Shown piece by piece: positions 1 through 7,145 of a stretch of DNA of 12,188 bases; the first letter of the stretch is position 1; each line of letters starts with the position of its first letter. Under the pieces are notes generated by a model, which had not been told where the DNA came from, made no database searches, and worked only from the letters and a program-made list of their open reading frames with translations. Where the stretch lies: the NCBI GenBank assembly GCA_003643975.1, contig QNAR01000028.1, positions 1-12,188 of the forward strand. The letters run 5' to 3'. The stretch comes from Thermotogae bacterium (GTDB lineage: Bacteria; Thermotogota; Thermotogae; Petrotogales; Kosmotogaceae). A program made the position numbers and the translations under genes.

Positions 1-1927
1 ACAGCGGGAGACTATCCAACGGGGCTTCTATATAATGGTAACCGGGTTCGTAAATTCTCCCATTGAAGAAATTCATCCATCTCATTCCAGGTAAATAAAC
101 AGTTCTCCCGGTCGCATTTGCCTTATAGATCGGTGCAACCAGAAGCGATGGGCCAAATAGATATTCATCATCGGCTTCGTAAGTCTTTTCATCCTCCGGC
201 CATTTGTATAACAAAGGATTTACAATCATTTGGCCGGTGTCATGGGCTTCTTTAAGGGCACTGTAAATATACGGAAGCAAGGCATAACGCAGTTCTATGA
301 ACTTCTTTATTATTCTTTCGTATTTCTCACCAAAAGACCAGGGTTCCTGGTTTCTCGTGCCAATGGCTGAATGATTCCTGAAAAAAGGCTGGAAGACTCC
401 AAATTGAGTCCAACGAACAAGCAACTCGCCATTACAATCACCCCCGAAACCGCCAACATCTGATCCTGTAAAATTGACACCGGTTATGGCAAGAGATTGG
501 AGCATTTGGATTTCTTGATATAACTGCTCCCAGAGAGAAGCGTTATCCCCGGTCCAGAGAATCCCATATCTTTGAATGCCTGGGTAAGCAGAGCGGGTTA
601 AAATCACGGGCCTTTCGGTTTTGTAGTGATTGATCAACCCTTCATAAGTAGCTCTGGTCATGTTAAAGCCGTAAATGTTATGAATCTGTCGATTGCTGAT
701 TACGTTTCCATGGTCGTCCTTATGGAAAAACTTTTTCCCATGGTCTCTGTATCGTTTTTCGTAAGGAATTTGATTGATGGTAAAATCCGCTAGCATACCC
801 AGATCGGGTGAGAGATTTTTAACAGTGGTTTTTATCTCTTCTATCAATTCGGGTGTAAAAAATATGGAAGGCTCGTTCATATCATTCCATATTCCAGCAA
901 CCCCAATTGCCTTGAATTCGGAGACTTTATCGCCCCACCATTTTCTCACCCGTGCGTTGTAAAAATCAGGGAAGTGAGATTTGCCAGGCCAAACATAAGC
1001 CTCAAACGGAGTACCCGCAGAATTCGTACAAAAATACCCGGCTTCTTTTGCTTCTTCGTATAATTCGTATCCTTCTTCGACTTTAACACCAGGATCCACT
1101 ATTGTAATGACTTTGAACCCCATATCGCGGAGCTTTGACAAAAGGGCTTTTGGATCCGGGAATTTCTTTTTATCCCATGTAAAGACCTTGAAGTTTTCCA
1201 TGTAGTCTATATCAAGGTATATAACGTCACAGGGGATAGATCTGTTTCTGAATTCACGGGAAATGGAAAGCACAGTCTTCTCATCTGGATAAGACCATCT
1301 AGATTGTTGGTAACCAAGCATCCAAATTGGTAAGAGTATCGGTTTGCCAGTCAGTTCGACAAAATTTGCGGTGATCCCATCAGGAGTATCTCCCTGGAGA
1401 TACAACTTGAAAGCCTGGCCCGCTACATCGATAATGATTTTGTTTTCTTCTTCATGGCATATGTCCATCTTGCTGTACCCTGGATAATCGACAAAAAAAC
1501 CCAATGCTTTTTTGGGTGAAAGAACCATAAACATCGGGAAAGAGGAATACAGTTTTGTCTTTGTCGATGCGTGCTCTGGTTCATCTGTGTTGTAAAATTC
1601 ATAGGTTCGGCCTCTCTTGTTCAAAGGGCCTACTTCCTCACCCAGGCCAAAAACACCATCTCCATCTTCTATCTCGATAATGAGTCTTATCCCCTTTGAG
1701 GTTTCCATTATTTTCAGCTCTGCCCACTTTTCTTTCTGGCAACTGATTGTAAAAATCTTTTCATCTCTTTCTATTCTCGAATTGTGAAAATAGAAAGAGC
1801 TCAGTCTGTCCACGACAGCGATTGGTTTGGCAATTACCGCACCACTTTCGTAAGCAGTATCCTCTGGTGAAGACTTTACCTCAATTTCGAGTATTCTTCC
1901 GGGAAATTTTTTGAATTTGTAATTCAT
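1..1927 (-). CDS. GH31 family alpha-glycosidase (alpha-glucosidase-like), 3' end cut by window
   Basis: Retaining glycoside hydrolase of family 31, probably releasing glucose from alpha-linked oligosaccharides; substrate choice cannot be read from sequence. I translated 642 residues without a stop. An N-terminal beta-sandwich (about 1-230) precedes the (beta/alpha)8 barrel. The nucleophile motif WNDMNEPS puts the catalytic Asp at 349. The motif WTGDN puts the acid/base Asp at 461. GSDVGGFGGD and FFRNHS follow, as in GH31 alpha-glucosidases. The spacing of 112 residues between the two Asps is slightly long because of a charged stretch (HKDDHGN). No signal peptide is visible, so it is probably cytoplasmic. 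The ATG at 1927 has AAAGGTGA five bases upstream; another in-frame ATG at 1933 overlaps that site and is less likely. The last 100-150 residues (C-terminal beta domains) lie outside the window. It is transcribed divergently from the SCP2 operon. Confidence 0.93.
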   Translation of the reverse strand, partial: MNYKFKKFPGRILEIEVKSSPEDTAYESGAVIAKPIAVVDRLSSFYFHNSRIERDEKIFTISCQKEKWAELKIMETSKGIRLIIEIEDGDGVFGLGEEVGPLNKRGRTYEFYNTDEPEHASTKTKLYSSFPMFMVLSPKKALGFFVDYPGYSKMDICHEEENKIIIDVAGQAFKLYLQGDTPDGITANFVELTGKPILLPIWMLGYQQSRWSYPDEKTVLSISREFRNRSIPCDVIYLDIDYMENFKVFTWDKKKFPDPKALLSKLRDMGFKVITIVDPGVKVEEGYELYEEAKEAGYFCTNSAGTPFEAYVWPGKSHFPDFYNARVRKWWGDKVSEFKAIGVAGIWNDMNEPSIFFTPELIEEIKTTVKNLSPDLGMLADFTINQIPYEKRYRDHGKKFFHKDDHGNVISNRQIHNIYGFNMTRATYEGLINHYKTERPVILTRSAYPGIQRYGILWTGDNASLWEQLYQEIQMLQSLAITGVNFTGSDVGGFGGDCNGELLVRWTQFGVFQPFFRNHSAIGTRNQEPWSFGEKYERIIKKFIELRYALLPYIYSALKEAHDTGQMIVNPLLYKWPEDEKTYEADDEYLFGPSLLVAPIYKANATGRTVYLPGMRWMNFFNGRIYEPGYHYIEAPLDSLPL

Positions 1928-1988
1928 CAACATCACCTTTTATTCGGGGTTATATCGATTTTAACATAGGGCGCTATCTTTTCCCTTT

Positions 1989-2016
1989 TTGAAATAGAAG
2001 AGTGTAATGTTAGACT
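1989..2016 (+). promoter_or_regulatory. Promoter of the SCP2-LUD-acylphosphatase operon
   Basis: TTGAAA (1989-1994) and TAGACT (2011-2016) are separated by 16 bases, with TG at 2008-2009 making an extended -10. It lies in the 112-base divergent gap between the GH31 gene and the SCP2 gene, about 24 bases before the TTG start. It matches the sigma-70 consensus well but was found by eye only. Confidence 0.55.
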
Positions 2017-2039
2017 AATTACAGAAGGGAGGGATTTCT

Positions 2040-2357
2040 TTGTCAATAAAAGAGATAATCGAAAATATAAAAGGACGGCTTGAAGGAAATTCCTTTGGCG
2101 ATTTCAGTGGGAATTTTCAAATTATCGTGAATACCACCGATTATCCCGTTTACATTTCTATTATTGTTTCTGAAGGCAAACTCGAGTTAATACAGCAGAA
2201 AATAGACGATGCCGACTGCACTATTGAAACCGATGAAAATACTTTGAGTTCCTTACTCGAAGGGAAAAAGAAGCCAACAACTGCTTTTATGATGGGAGAT
2301 TTAAAAATTTCAGGCAACTTAGACCTCGCTTTGAAATTTGGAAGAATTCTCGAATAA
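2040..2357 (+). CDS. SCP2 sterol-binding-domain protein
   Basis: Stand-alone SCP2-fold protein of 105 residues, the usual length for the single-domain bacterial form. The C-terminal half carries the family signature: GKKKPTTAFMMGDLKISGNL (about 76-95), which corresponds to the conserved stretch leading into the last helix lining the lipid tunnel. In this family the fold binds lipids or other hydrophobic molecules; no ligand can be named here, and sterols are unlikely in this type of bacterium. There is no signal peptide or membrane segment, so it is cytoplasmic. The start is TTG, chosen because GGGAGGG (2027-2033) sits six bases upstream and no ATG is in range. It is first in a four-gene operon, 27 bases before the LUD gene. 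Family call is firm; role unknown. Confidence 0.85.
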   Translation: MSIKEIIENIKGRLEGNSFGDFSGNFQIIVNTTDYPVYISIIVSEGKLELIQQKIDDADCTIETDENTLSSLLEGKKKPTTAFMMGDLKISGNLDLALKFGRILE

Positions 2358-2384
2358 ATACAAAAATTCGTCGGAGGGATGAAA

Positions 2385-3026
2385 ATGAGAGTGGAACTCT
2401 ACAAATGGAAGTATCAAAAACTTGCTGAGGTTGTACTTGAAAACTTCGCCAAGCACGGTATAAATGGGCGTTATGTTGAAACCAAAAATGACGTTGTTCC
2501 TCTGTTGAAAGAGCTCCTGCCAGCTGGATCTTCTGTAGCGGTGGGTGGTTCGCTTACTCTCACCGAAACGGGTGTTTTAGATTTTTTGAGGAGAAGCGAT
2601 TATCATTTCCTCGACAGGTATGCGGCTAAAAACGCCGAGGAGCGAAAAAAGATACTGCACGAGGCTTTCAACGCTGATTACTTTTTGTGTAGCGCTAACG
2701 CCATCACAGTTCGTGGCGAAATAGTCCAGATGGATGGGCACGGAACCCGGGTGGCGCCTATGATTTATGGCCCGGAAAGAGTGATTATAGTGGCTGGTAT
2801 CAATAAAATCGTTCCGGACCTGGAAGCTGCAAGGGAGAGAATCAAATACATTTCTCCCATGAATGCCAAAAGGCTAAACTATCACACTCCCTGCACTACA
2901 ACTGGCATATGTATGGATTGCAGGTCTAATCAGAGAATTTGTGAAACATATGTTGTAATAAGTGATAGCAGTGCTCACAGAGAAAGATATTTGGTGATAC
3001 TGGTGGGGGAAGATCTTGGACTCTGA
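2385..3026 (+). CDS. LUD-domain (LutC/YkgG-type, DUF162) protein
   Basis: Member of the LUD family, best known from LutB/LutC of the L-lactate oxidation complex, but stand-alone copies like this one have no settled role. The protein has 213 residues from the chosen start. Visible family features are AVGGSLTLTETG (52-63), SANAIT (103-108), GHGTRVAPMIYGP (118-130) and a C-terminal cysteine cluster C-x5-C-x2-C-x6-C (Cys170, 176, 179, 186). The spacing of that cluster suggests a metal or Fe-S site, which is inference. No LutA or LutB gene is nearby, so lactate use is not supported by context. Of two in-frame ATGs (2379 and 2385), the second is six bases after GGAGGG (2373-2378), while the first touches that site. 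It lies between the SCP2 and acylphosphatase genes with short gaps. Confidence 0.85.
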   Translation: MRVELYKWKYQKLAEVVLENFAKHGINGRYVETKNDVVPLLKELLPAGSSVAVGGSLTLTETGVLDFLRRSDYHFLDRYAAKNAEERKKILHEAFNADYFLCSANAITVRGEIVQMDGHGTRVAPMIYGPERVIIVAGINKIVPDLEAARERIKYISPMNAKRLNYHTPCTTTGICMDCRSNQRICETYVVISDSSAHRERYLVILVGEDLGL

Positions 3027-3050
3027 TAGTTTTCTTCTGGAGGGGTTGGA

Positions 3051-3320
3051 ATGAGAACATACCATCTGCTCATTTCTGGGATGGTCCAGGGGGTTGGCTT
3101 TAGGTATTTCACATACAAAAGGGCGAAGAAATTAGGCATCACGGGTTATGTGAGAAATACCGCCGATGGAAAAGTGGAAATATATGCTTCAGGCCCAGAA
3201 GATACTCTGGAAAGTTTCATTGCAATAGTGTCAAGAGGGCCAGTGTATGCAGATGTTAGAGCTGTTGATAAAGAAGAACTTCCCTACATGCCTTTTAATG
3301 AGTTTGAAATAAGACCTTGA
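3051..3320 (+). CDS. acyP: Acylphosphatase
   Basis: Small enzyme (89 residues, normal length) that hydrolyses the carboxyl-phosphate bond of acyl phosphates. The N-terminal signature GMVQGVGFRYFTYKRAKKLG places the catalytic Arg at 18, and GYVRNTADG places the catalytic Asn at 36; both residues needed for activity are present. The alpha/beta ferredoxin-like fold is complete, ending in the typical short final strand (FEIRP). There is no signal peptide, so it acts in the cytoplasm. GGAGGGG (3039-3045) lies five bases before the ATG. It is third in the operon, 24 bases after the LUD gene and 13 bases before the exported protein. Acylphosphatases are common in thermophiles, where acyl phosphates decompose easily; a link to its neighbours is not known. 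Confidence 0.95.
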   Translation: MRTYHLLISGMVQGVGFRYFTYKRAKKLGITGYVRNTADGKVEIYASGPEDTLESFIAIVSRGPVYADVRAVDKEELPYMPFNEFEIRP

Positions 3321-3333
3321 GGGGGAAACTGAA

Positions 3334-3885
3334 GTGAAGAGATTTATAGTTATTCTGTTTATAATTATAGCGGTTTTGGGCATTGCCAAAAATCAGATTC
3401 CACTGCCTGTTTTCTCAACGCCGGTTTTTGACCAGAAAAACGGGATTATAGAGGTCTTTTACAAAAAGCTGGATAGTTCGAAAATCTCTATAACTGTCGT
3501 TTTCAAAGATGAAGACCACCCTTGTTTTCTTGTAGATATATTATACGATGTGTACAGATATTTCAAATACGGGCGCGTAGCGGATATAGAGACTTTTAAC
3601 CTGTATTTGGATTCCAGTGGCCACATCAAAACTGTTGAATTCCCCGGGGTTTTCTCGGCAAGCCACAAATTCAAGGACACAAAGGATTTACATGGCTCAG
3701 CACAATTTGCGGCAAATAAACTGAGTTTTATCGACGAAAGACCGGTTATCTATGTAAACACCTGGAATCACATGTTTGGAATAGAGCCTTCCTTTGATAA
3801 GACTAAAGAGAAGCTGCTCTTCGATTATCCAGTAGCTCAAGGCAGCAGATTGGACGCTGAGAGAAAATATTCGTGGCTATATTAG
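3334..3885 (+). CDS. Exported protein of unknown family
   Basis: I do not recognise this 183-residue protein. Residues 1-18 (MKRFIVILFIIIAVLGIA) are a basic start followed by a hydrophobic run, so it is either a cleaved secretory protein or anchored in the inner membrane by its N-terminus. The rest is soluble-looking, with alternating beta-type stretches and aromatic residues. Local features are HPCFLVDILYDVYRYFKYG (about 62-80), a strand-rich middle (YLDSSGHIKTVEFPGVF) and an NTWNHMFG stretch near 144-151 containing possible polar or metal-binding side chains. There are no repeats, lipobox or coiled coil. The GTG start has a G-rich ribosome binding site at 3319-3326. It closes the SCP2-LUD-acylphosphatase operon, and its stop codon abuts the end of the convergent HD pseudogene with no gap. 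No terminator is seen between them. Confidence 0.75.
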   Translation: MKRFIVILFIIIAVLGIAKNQIPLPVFSTPVFDQKNGIIEVFYKKLDSSKISITVVFKDEDHPCFLVDILYDVYRYFKYGRVADIETFNLYLDSSGHIKTVEFPGVFSASHKFKDTKDLHGSAQFAANKLSFIDERPVIYVNTWNHMFGIEPSFDKTKEKLLFDYPVAQGSRLDAERKYSWLY

Positions 3886-4439
3886 TTAATCCAGAACATA
3901 CCATTTTCTCAAGAACTTCCTGATAAACTCAAGTGTGAATTGATAGCGCTCTTTTGCCATTTTCCTTGCAAATTCTGTCCAAAAGCTCTCTGGAGTGATC
4001 TTTAAGACCTTTTCAAAGAAATGATTTATATAGGTTAGAGAAAGTCCATCATATTTTTTCTTGGGTTTTATTTCTGGCGAAAAGAGTGACCGCTTGATTC
4101 CGTTGTGGTTAAAAACGCGAGCGATAGCAATCGCACCTAAAGTATCGAGCCTATCGGCATCTTGCAGAATTTTCCCTTCTGCGAACTTGGGTACTTTGTA
4201 GTTCGAATATCTGTGACAGAGTATACTGTTATGAACTATCTCAATGGTTTCTCTCGAAAAGCCTCTCTTAGAAAGAAGAGCTCATGCAAAATTTGCACCC
4301 GAAAGAGCATGGTCAATTCCCAGTGTCTCTTCTTCATGACGCTTTGATATCTTGACATTTCAGATTTGACAATTTCATAAATCCCGGCTGTTTCCGGGAA
4401 AACTTCTATTGCCCTCTCAATATAGCTCTTGCAACCCAT
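3886..4439 (-). pseudogene. Decayed HD-domain phosphohydrolase gene
   Basis: Remains of a cytoplasmic HD-superfamily metal-dependent phosphohydrolase. It begins at ATG 4439 behind a strong AGGAGGGGAG site. The first 28 or so residues read MGCKSYIERAIEVFPETAGI and onward in one frame. After about 4350 the family sequence continues only in another frame: ISKRHEEETLGIDHALSGAN, then a TGA at 4284-4282 where the family usually has a charged residue. After it comes an uninterrupted conserved region, with ILCHRYSNY, GKILQDADRLDTLGAIAIAR and a C-terminus ending in KWYVLD at TAA 3886. The His and His-Asp pair that bind the metals should lie just before ISKRHEEE but are absent, which implies an internal deletion. 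A tandem imperfect repeat (GAAATTGTCAA at 4376-4366 and GAAATGTCAA at 4361-4352) lies at the junction. The lesions together make function very unlikely. Confidence 0.82.
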
Positions 4440-4544
4440 CTACTCCCCTCCTACTTCATAGCATACTATCTTTACTTTTCGCTTTGTGAATAGCAAAGAA
4501 AAATAACTGGTGTAAAATATGTTATGAAAAAGGAGGGAATGAAC

Positions 4545-5300
4545 TTGAATATCCTATTGACAAATGACGATGGTATTATGGCCCCCGGAATTAACATCCT
4601 TGCAGAGGAATTGTCCAAAGAACATGAAGTATTAGTAGTTGCTCCGGATGTTGAAAGAAGTGCCACCGGTCATGCCATAACCATAAGAACTCCGCTCTGG
4701 GCTAAGGAAGTTAGAGTGGGTAACAAAGAAATAGGCTATGCAATAAACGGTACACCGGCGGATTGTGTTAAACTTGGATTGCTTGCTATTTCAAATATCG
4801 ATATTGATTTTGTGATCAGTGGCATAAACCGCGGGCCGAATCTCGGAACGGATATTCTCTATTCGGGAACAGTGTCGGGTGCTCTTGAAGGGGCTATAAT
4901 GGAAAAGCCATCCATGGCTATATCCTCAGCCGATTGGAATGATCCTAAATATGAAACAGCAGCGCTTTTCGTGGTTGAATTCCTGAGGAAGTTTGACATT
5001 AAAAATATGCCCGCATTTACGGCTTTAAATGTGAACGTGCCTTCATTAGCACTCGAAGATATAAAAGGCTGGAAGATCACGAGACAGAGTCGAAGAAGAT
5101 TCAGAGATTATTTTGAAAAACGCAAAGATCCCTACGGTAATAATTACTATTGGATGTTTGGCGAAGTCATAGAAGATGATCCCGGAGAGGATTCAGATTA
5201 TGCAGCTGTGAGAGCTGGGTATATATCCATAACACCCATATATGCTTTTATGACGAATTTCGATTTCATGAAAAAGTTGAAAATAGATCTTGGAGGATGA
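4545..5300 (+). CDS. surE: 5'/3'-nucleotidase SurE
   Basis: Metal-dependent nucleoside monophosphatase that dephosphorylates 5'- and 3'-nucleotides, linked in other bacteria to stress survival. From the TTG at 4545 the protein has 251 residues and begins MNILLTNDDGI. Metal ligands are Asp8 and Asp9 (NDDG), Ser39 (ERSATGH) and Asn95 (NRGPN), exactly the numbering of the Thermotoga maritima enzyme. GTPADCVKL (69-77) and SGTVSGALEGA are also conserved, as are RQSRRR and VRAGYISITPI in the C-terminal dimer-swapping region. The TTG is preferred because AGGAGGG (4531-4537) lies seven bases upstream and the resulting N-terminus fits the family; ATGs at 4539 and 4524 are in frame but one touches and the other precedes that site. 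Its stop overlaps the region of the def ribosome binding site, so the two are translated together. Confidence 0.93.
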   Translation: MNILLTNDDGIMAPGINILAEELSKEHEVLVVAPDVERSATGHAITIRTPLWAKEVRVGNKEIGYAINGTPADCVKLGLLAISNIDIDFVISGINRGPNLGTDILYSGTVSGALEGAIMEKPSMAISSADWNDPKYETAALFVVEFLRKFDIKNMPAFTALNVNVPSLALEDIKGWKITRQSRRRFRDYFEKRKDPYGNNYYWMFGEVIEDDPGEDSDYAAVRAGYISITPIYAFMTNFDFMKKLKIDLGG

Positions 5301-5304
5301 TGAT

Positions 5305-5799
5305 ATGCAGGTAATTTACATAGGTAACCCCATATTGAGAGAAATCTCCAAACCTGTTGAAAGCTTTGATTCAGAGCTGAGACGTTTTGTCGAAGAGCTC
5401 ACAAGAACCATGTACGAAGACGACGGTGTAGGACTTGCTGCGCCTCAGGTTGCTGTTTCAAAAAGGCTTTTCGTTTTTGATGACGGTTCGGGGCCAAGGG
5501 TAATAATCAACCCGGAAATACTCGAAAAAGGAACCGAAAAAGTCAGCATAGAAGAAGGATGTTTAAGTATTCCAGGCATATATGCTAATGTAATCAGACC
5601 TTCCTGGGTGAAAATGCGCTTTCAAGATATAAAAGGAGAGACACATGAAGAGCTCTTTGAAGGCTACGCAGGAAGAATAGTGCAGCACGAATACGACCAT
5701 CTGGATGGAATTCTTTTTATCGACTATCTCTCACCAGCAAAAAAAGCTCTATTGAGACCGAAACTTAACAGCATCATAAAGGGGAAAGTAGCCAAATGA
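5305..5799 (+). CDS. def: Peptide deformylase
   Basis: Removes the formyl group from the N-terminal methionine of new proteins at the ribosome exit. The 164-residue protein carries all three motifs: GVGLAAPQV (41-49), EGCLS (84-88) with metal ligand Cys86, and QHEYDHLDG (127-135) with His128 and His132 as the other ligands and Glu129 as the catalytic base. Length and order are standard. The ATG at 5305 lies eight bases after GGAGG (5292-5296), which is at the very end of surE; the upstream in-frame TTG at 5290 lies before that site and would add an acidic MEDDD stretch, so it is less likely. def overlaps fmt by four bases (ATGA), indicating translational coupling of the formylation and deformylation enzymes. 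Confidence 0.97.
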   Translation: MQVIYIGNPILREISKPVESFDSELRRFVEELTRTMYEDDGVGLAAPQVAVSKRLFVFDDGSGPRVIINPEILEKGTEKVSIEEGCLSIPGIYANVIRPSWVKMRFQDIKGETHEELFEGYAGRIVQHEYDHLDGILFIDYLSPAKKALLRPKLNSIIKGKVAK

Positions 5800-6731
5800 A
5801 GGTTGTATTCATGGGTACTCCGGAATTTGCCGCAGAGCATTTGAAAGTTCTGCTAAAAGGGCCATGGGATGTCGTTGGTGTTTTTTCTCAACCAGATAAA
5901 GCAAAGGGGAGAGGAAGAAAACTTTCTCCAACCCCGGTGAAGCTCGTTGCTTACGATAATAAGATCCCTGTATTTCAACCAAAGAGTGTGAATAAGGGTG
6001 AAGGATTTGAAATTCTCAACTCTCTTTCTCCCGATGTAATAATTACTGTTGCCTATGGAAAACTGCTAAAGAAAAGCGTTATTGAACTGCCTCCTTTAGG
6101 TTGCTACAACGTTCATGCCTCGCTTTTGCCAAAGTACAGAGGAGCTGCCCCCATCCAAAGAGCCCTTGAAGCTGGAGAACTGAAAACCGGAATAACCATT
6201 TTCAAGATAGATGAAGGAATGGATAGCGGTCCGATAGCAATGGCAAAGGAGATTGAAATCCTTCCTGAAGATAATTTCGGTACGCTGAGCGATAAATTGT
6301 GCCAGCTGGGTTGTGAAATGTTGAAAGAGTTCATGTTTGATCTGTCCAATGAGAAAGTAGTGTTGATCCCCCAGAATCACGAATTGGCGACCTATGCTCC
6401 TAAAATATCCAAAGAGGATACAATTATCACGGATTTTGATGATGCTCAGAGGGTGTATAACAAGATACGGGCATATGACCCTGTACCGGGTATAAGTGTT
6501 AGGCTGGGAGCGAAAATGATAAAATTATATGGAGCATTGCCGGAAAGCAGAGAACCTGAAGGCAAACCTGGTGAAATCGTGTCTATTGGTAAAAAGCACA
6601 TGATTGTCAGGTGCCGAAAAGGCGCTGTGAGAATATCAGGAGTACAATTTCCTGGGAAAAAGAGAATAAGCCCCTGGCAGGCCAGAGCCGGTAGACTAAT
6701 AGAAGAAGGCTTAATTTTGGGAGGTAGATAA
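5796..6731 (+). CDS. fmt: Methionyl-tRNA formyltransferase
   Basis: Transfers a formyl group from 10-formyltetrahydrofolate to methionyl initiator tRNA, allowing initiation with formyl-methionine. The 311-residue protein has the usual two domains. The N-terminal catalytic Rossmann-type domain (1-200) contains FMGTPEFA (5-12), VHASLLPKYRGAAPIQ (106-121) with catalytic Asn105 and His107, and Asp143 in DEGMDSGP; these match Asn108, His110 and Asp146 of the Escherichia coli enzyme with a constant shift of three. The C-terminal tRNA-binding beta-barrel (about 205-311) contains RAYDPVPG and GVQFPGKKR. The ATG overlaps the def stop codon, and the next gene starts one base after the fmt stop, so fmt sits inside a tightly coupled operon. 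Confidence 0.97.
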   Translation: MKVVFMGTPEFAAEHLKVLLKGPWDVVGVFSQPDKAKGRGRKLSPTPVKLVAYDNKIPVFQPKSVNKGEGFEILNSLSPDVIITVAYGKLLKKSVIELPPLGCYNVHASLLPKYRGAAPIQRALEAGELKTGITIFKIDEGMDSGPIAMAKEIEILPEDNFGTLSDKLCQLGCEMLKEFMFDLSNEKVVLIPQNHELATYAPKISKEDTIITDFDDAQRVYNKIRAYDPVPGISVRLGAKMIKLYGALPESREPEGKPGEIVSIGKKHMIVRCRKGAVRISGVQFPGKKRISPWQARAGRLIEEGLILGGR

Positions 6732-6732
6732 T

Positions 6733-6948
6733 GTGGCTCGTGTTGTGAAGATATTTCAGGTCAGAAATCTCAAAACTGAGGATGACGAAAAGAAAGTCAA
6801 AGAAGTCTTGAATTCCCTTTCGGGAATTGTGAGAATTGACCCGATGAGTAAATTTGGTGTTGTAGAACTTGAGTATGAGGATGCATTGGTAGATAGGCAA
6901 ACAATAAAAGACGAACTTGCCAAGCACGGGTATGAAATGATTTTCTGA
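6733..6948 (+). CDS. Small HMA-like (ferredoxin-fold) protein without metal-binding cysteines
   Basis: This 71-residue protein has the beta-alpha-beta-beta-alpha-beta layout of heavy-metal-associated domains: a first strand VKIFQVRN, a helix KTEDDEKKVKEVLNSL, strands GIVRIDPM and GVVELEYE, a second helix TIKDELAKHG, and a final YEMIF. The MxCxxC copper site expected after the first strand is replaced by VRNLKTEDD, and the protein contains no cysteine, so a copper or mercury chaperone role is not supported. The fold call rests on pattern alone. The start is GTG, eight bases after GGGAGG (6719-6724), one base past the fmt stop; the ATG two bases earlier is out of frame and runs into a stop after five codons. 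It ends the surE-def-fmt operon, and a structural or protein-binding role is only a guess. Confidence 0.75.
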   Translation: MARVVKIFQVRNLKTEDDEKKVKEVLNSLSGIVRIDPMSKFGVVELEYEDALVDRQTIKDELAKHGYEMIF

Positions 6949-7015
6949 AGTTACCAAAATCGTGTTCCCGGGTTTAACAGTCATTGAAATGAGCGTTCTT
7001 TTCCCATACTGGCGG

Positions 7016-7044
7016 TTGACAAGAATTACCGGTCAGGTTATAAT
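7016..7044 (+). promoter_or_regulatory. Consensus sigma-70 promoter of tRNA-Leu
   Basis: TTGACA (7016-7021) and TATAAT (7039-7044) are both perfect and separated by the ideal 17 bases. Predicted initiation near 7051 leaves about four bases before the mature tRNA at 7055. It may also feed the helicase operon downstream of the tRNA terminator. Confidence 0.93.
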
Positions 7045-7054
7045 TTATGAGGAT

Positions 7055-7142
7055 GCCGAGGTGGTGGAATTGGCAGACACGCATGGTTGAGGGCCATGTG
7101 GGCGCATAGTCCGTGCGGGTTCAAGTCCCGCCCTCGGCACCA
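7055..7142 (+). tRNA. tRNA-Leu (anticodon GAG)
   Basis: Class II tRNA with a complete cloverleaf. The acceptor stem GCCGAGG (7055-7061) pairs with CCTCGGC (7132-7138), with discriminator A at 7139 and an encoded CCA at 7140-7142. The anticodon arm is CATGG-TTGAGGG-CCATG (7082-7098), with GAG at 7089-7091 reading CUC and CUU. The long variable arm typical of leucine tRNAs lies at about 7098-7115, followed by the T arm GCGGG-TTCAAGT-CCCGC. It is a stand-alone unit with its own promoter and terminator. Confidence 0.97.
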
Positions 7143-7145
7143 GCG

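Noticed and set aside
774..962. Plus-strand open frame of 62 codons
   Set aside because: It is the reverse of the GH31 catalytic region around the nucleophile motif, a shadow of the real gene.
4282..4284. TGA in the HD gene as a selenocysteine codon
   Set aside because: The family does not carry Cys or Sec at this position, the reading frame upstream is itself broken, and no selenocysteine insertion stem follows.
4162..4347. Plus-strand open frame of 61 codons
   Set aside because: It lies antisense to conserved HD-family sequence, has no ribosome binding site and shows no recognisable protein.
6733..6948. Copper chaperone
   Set aside because: The fold pattern fits HMA, but the protein has no cysteine and no MxCxxC site.
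6949..7015. Terminator for the surE-def-fmt operon
   Set aside because: Only a four-base stem (TCAT/ATGA) and a self-complementary CCCGGG without a T-run are present; neither is convincing.
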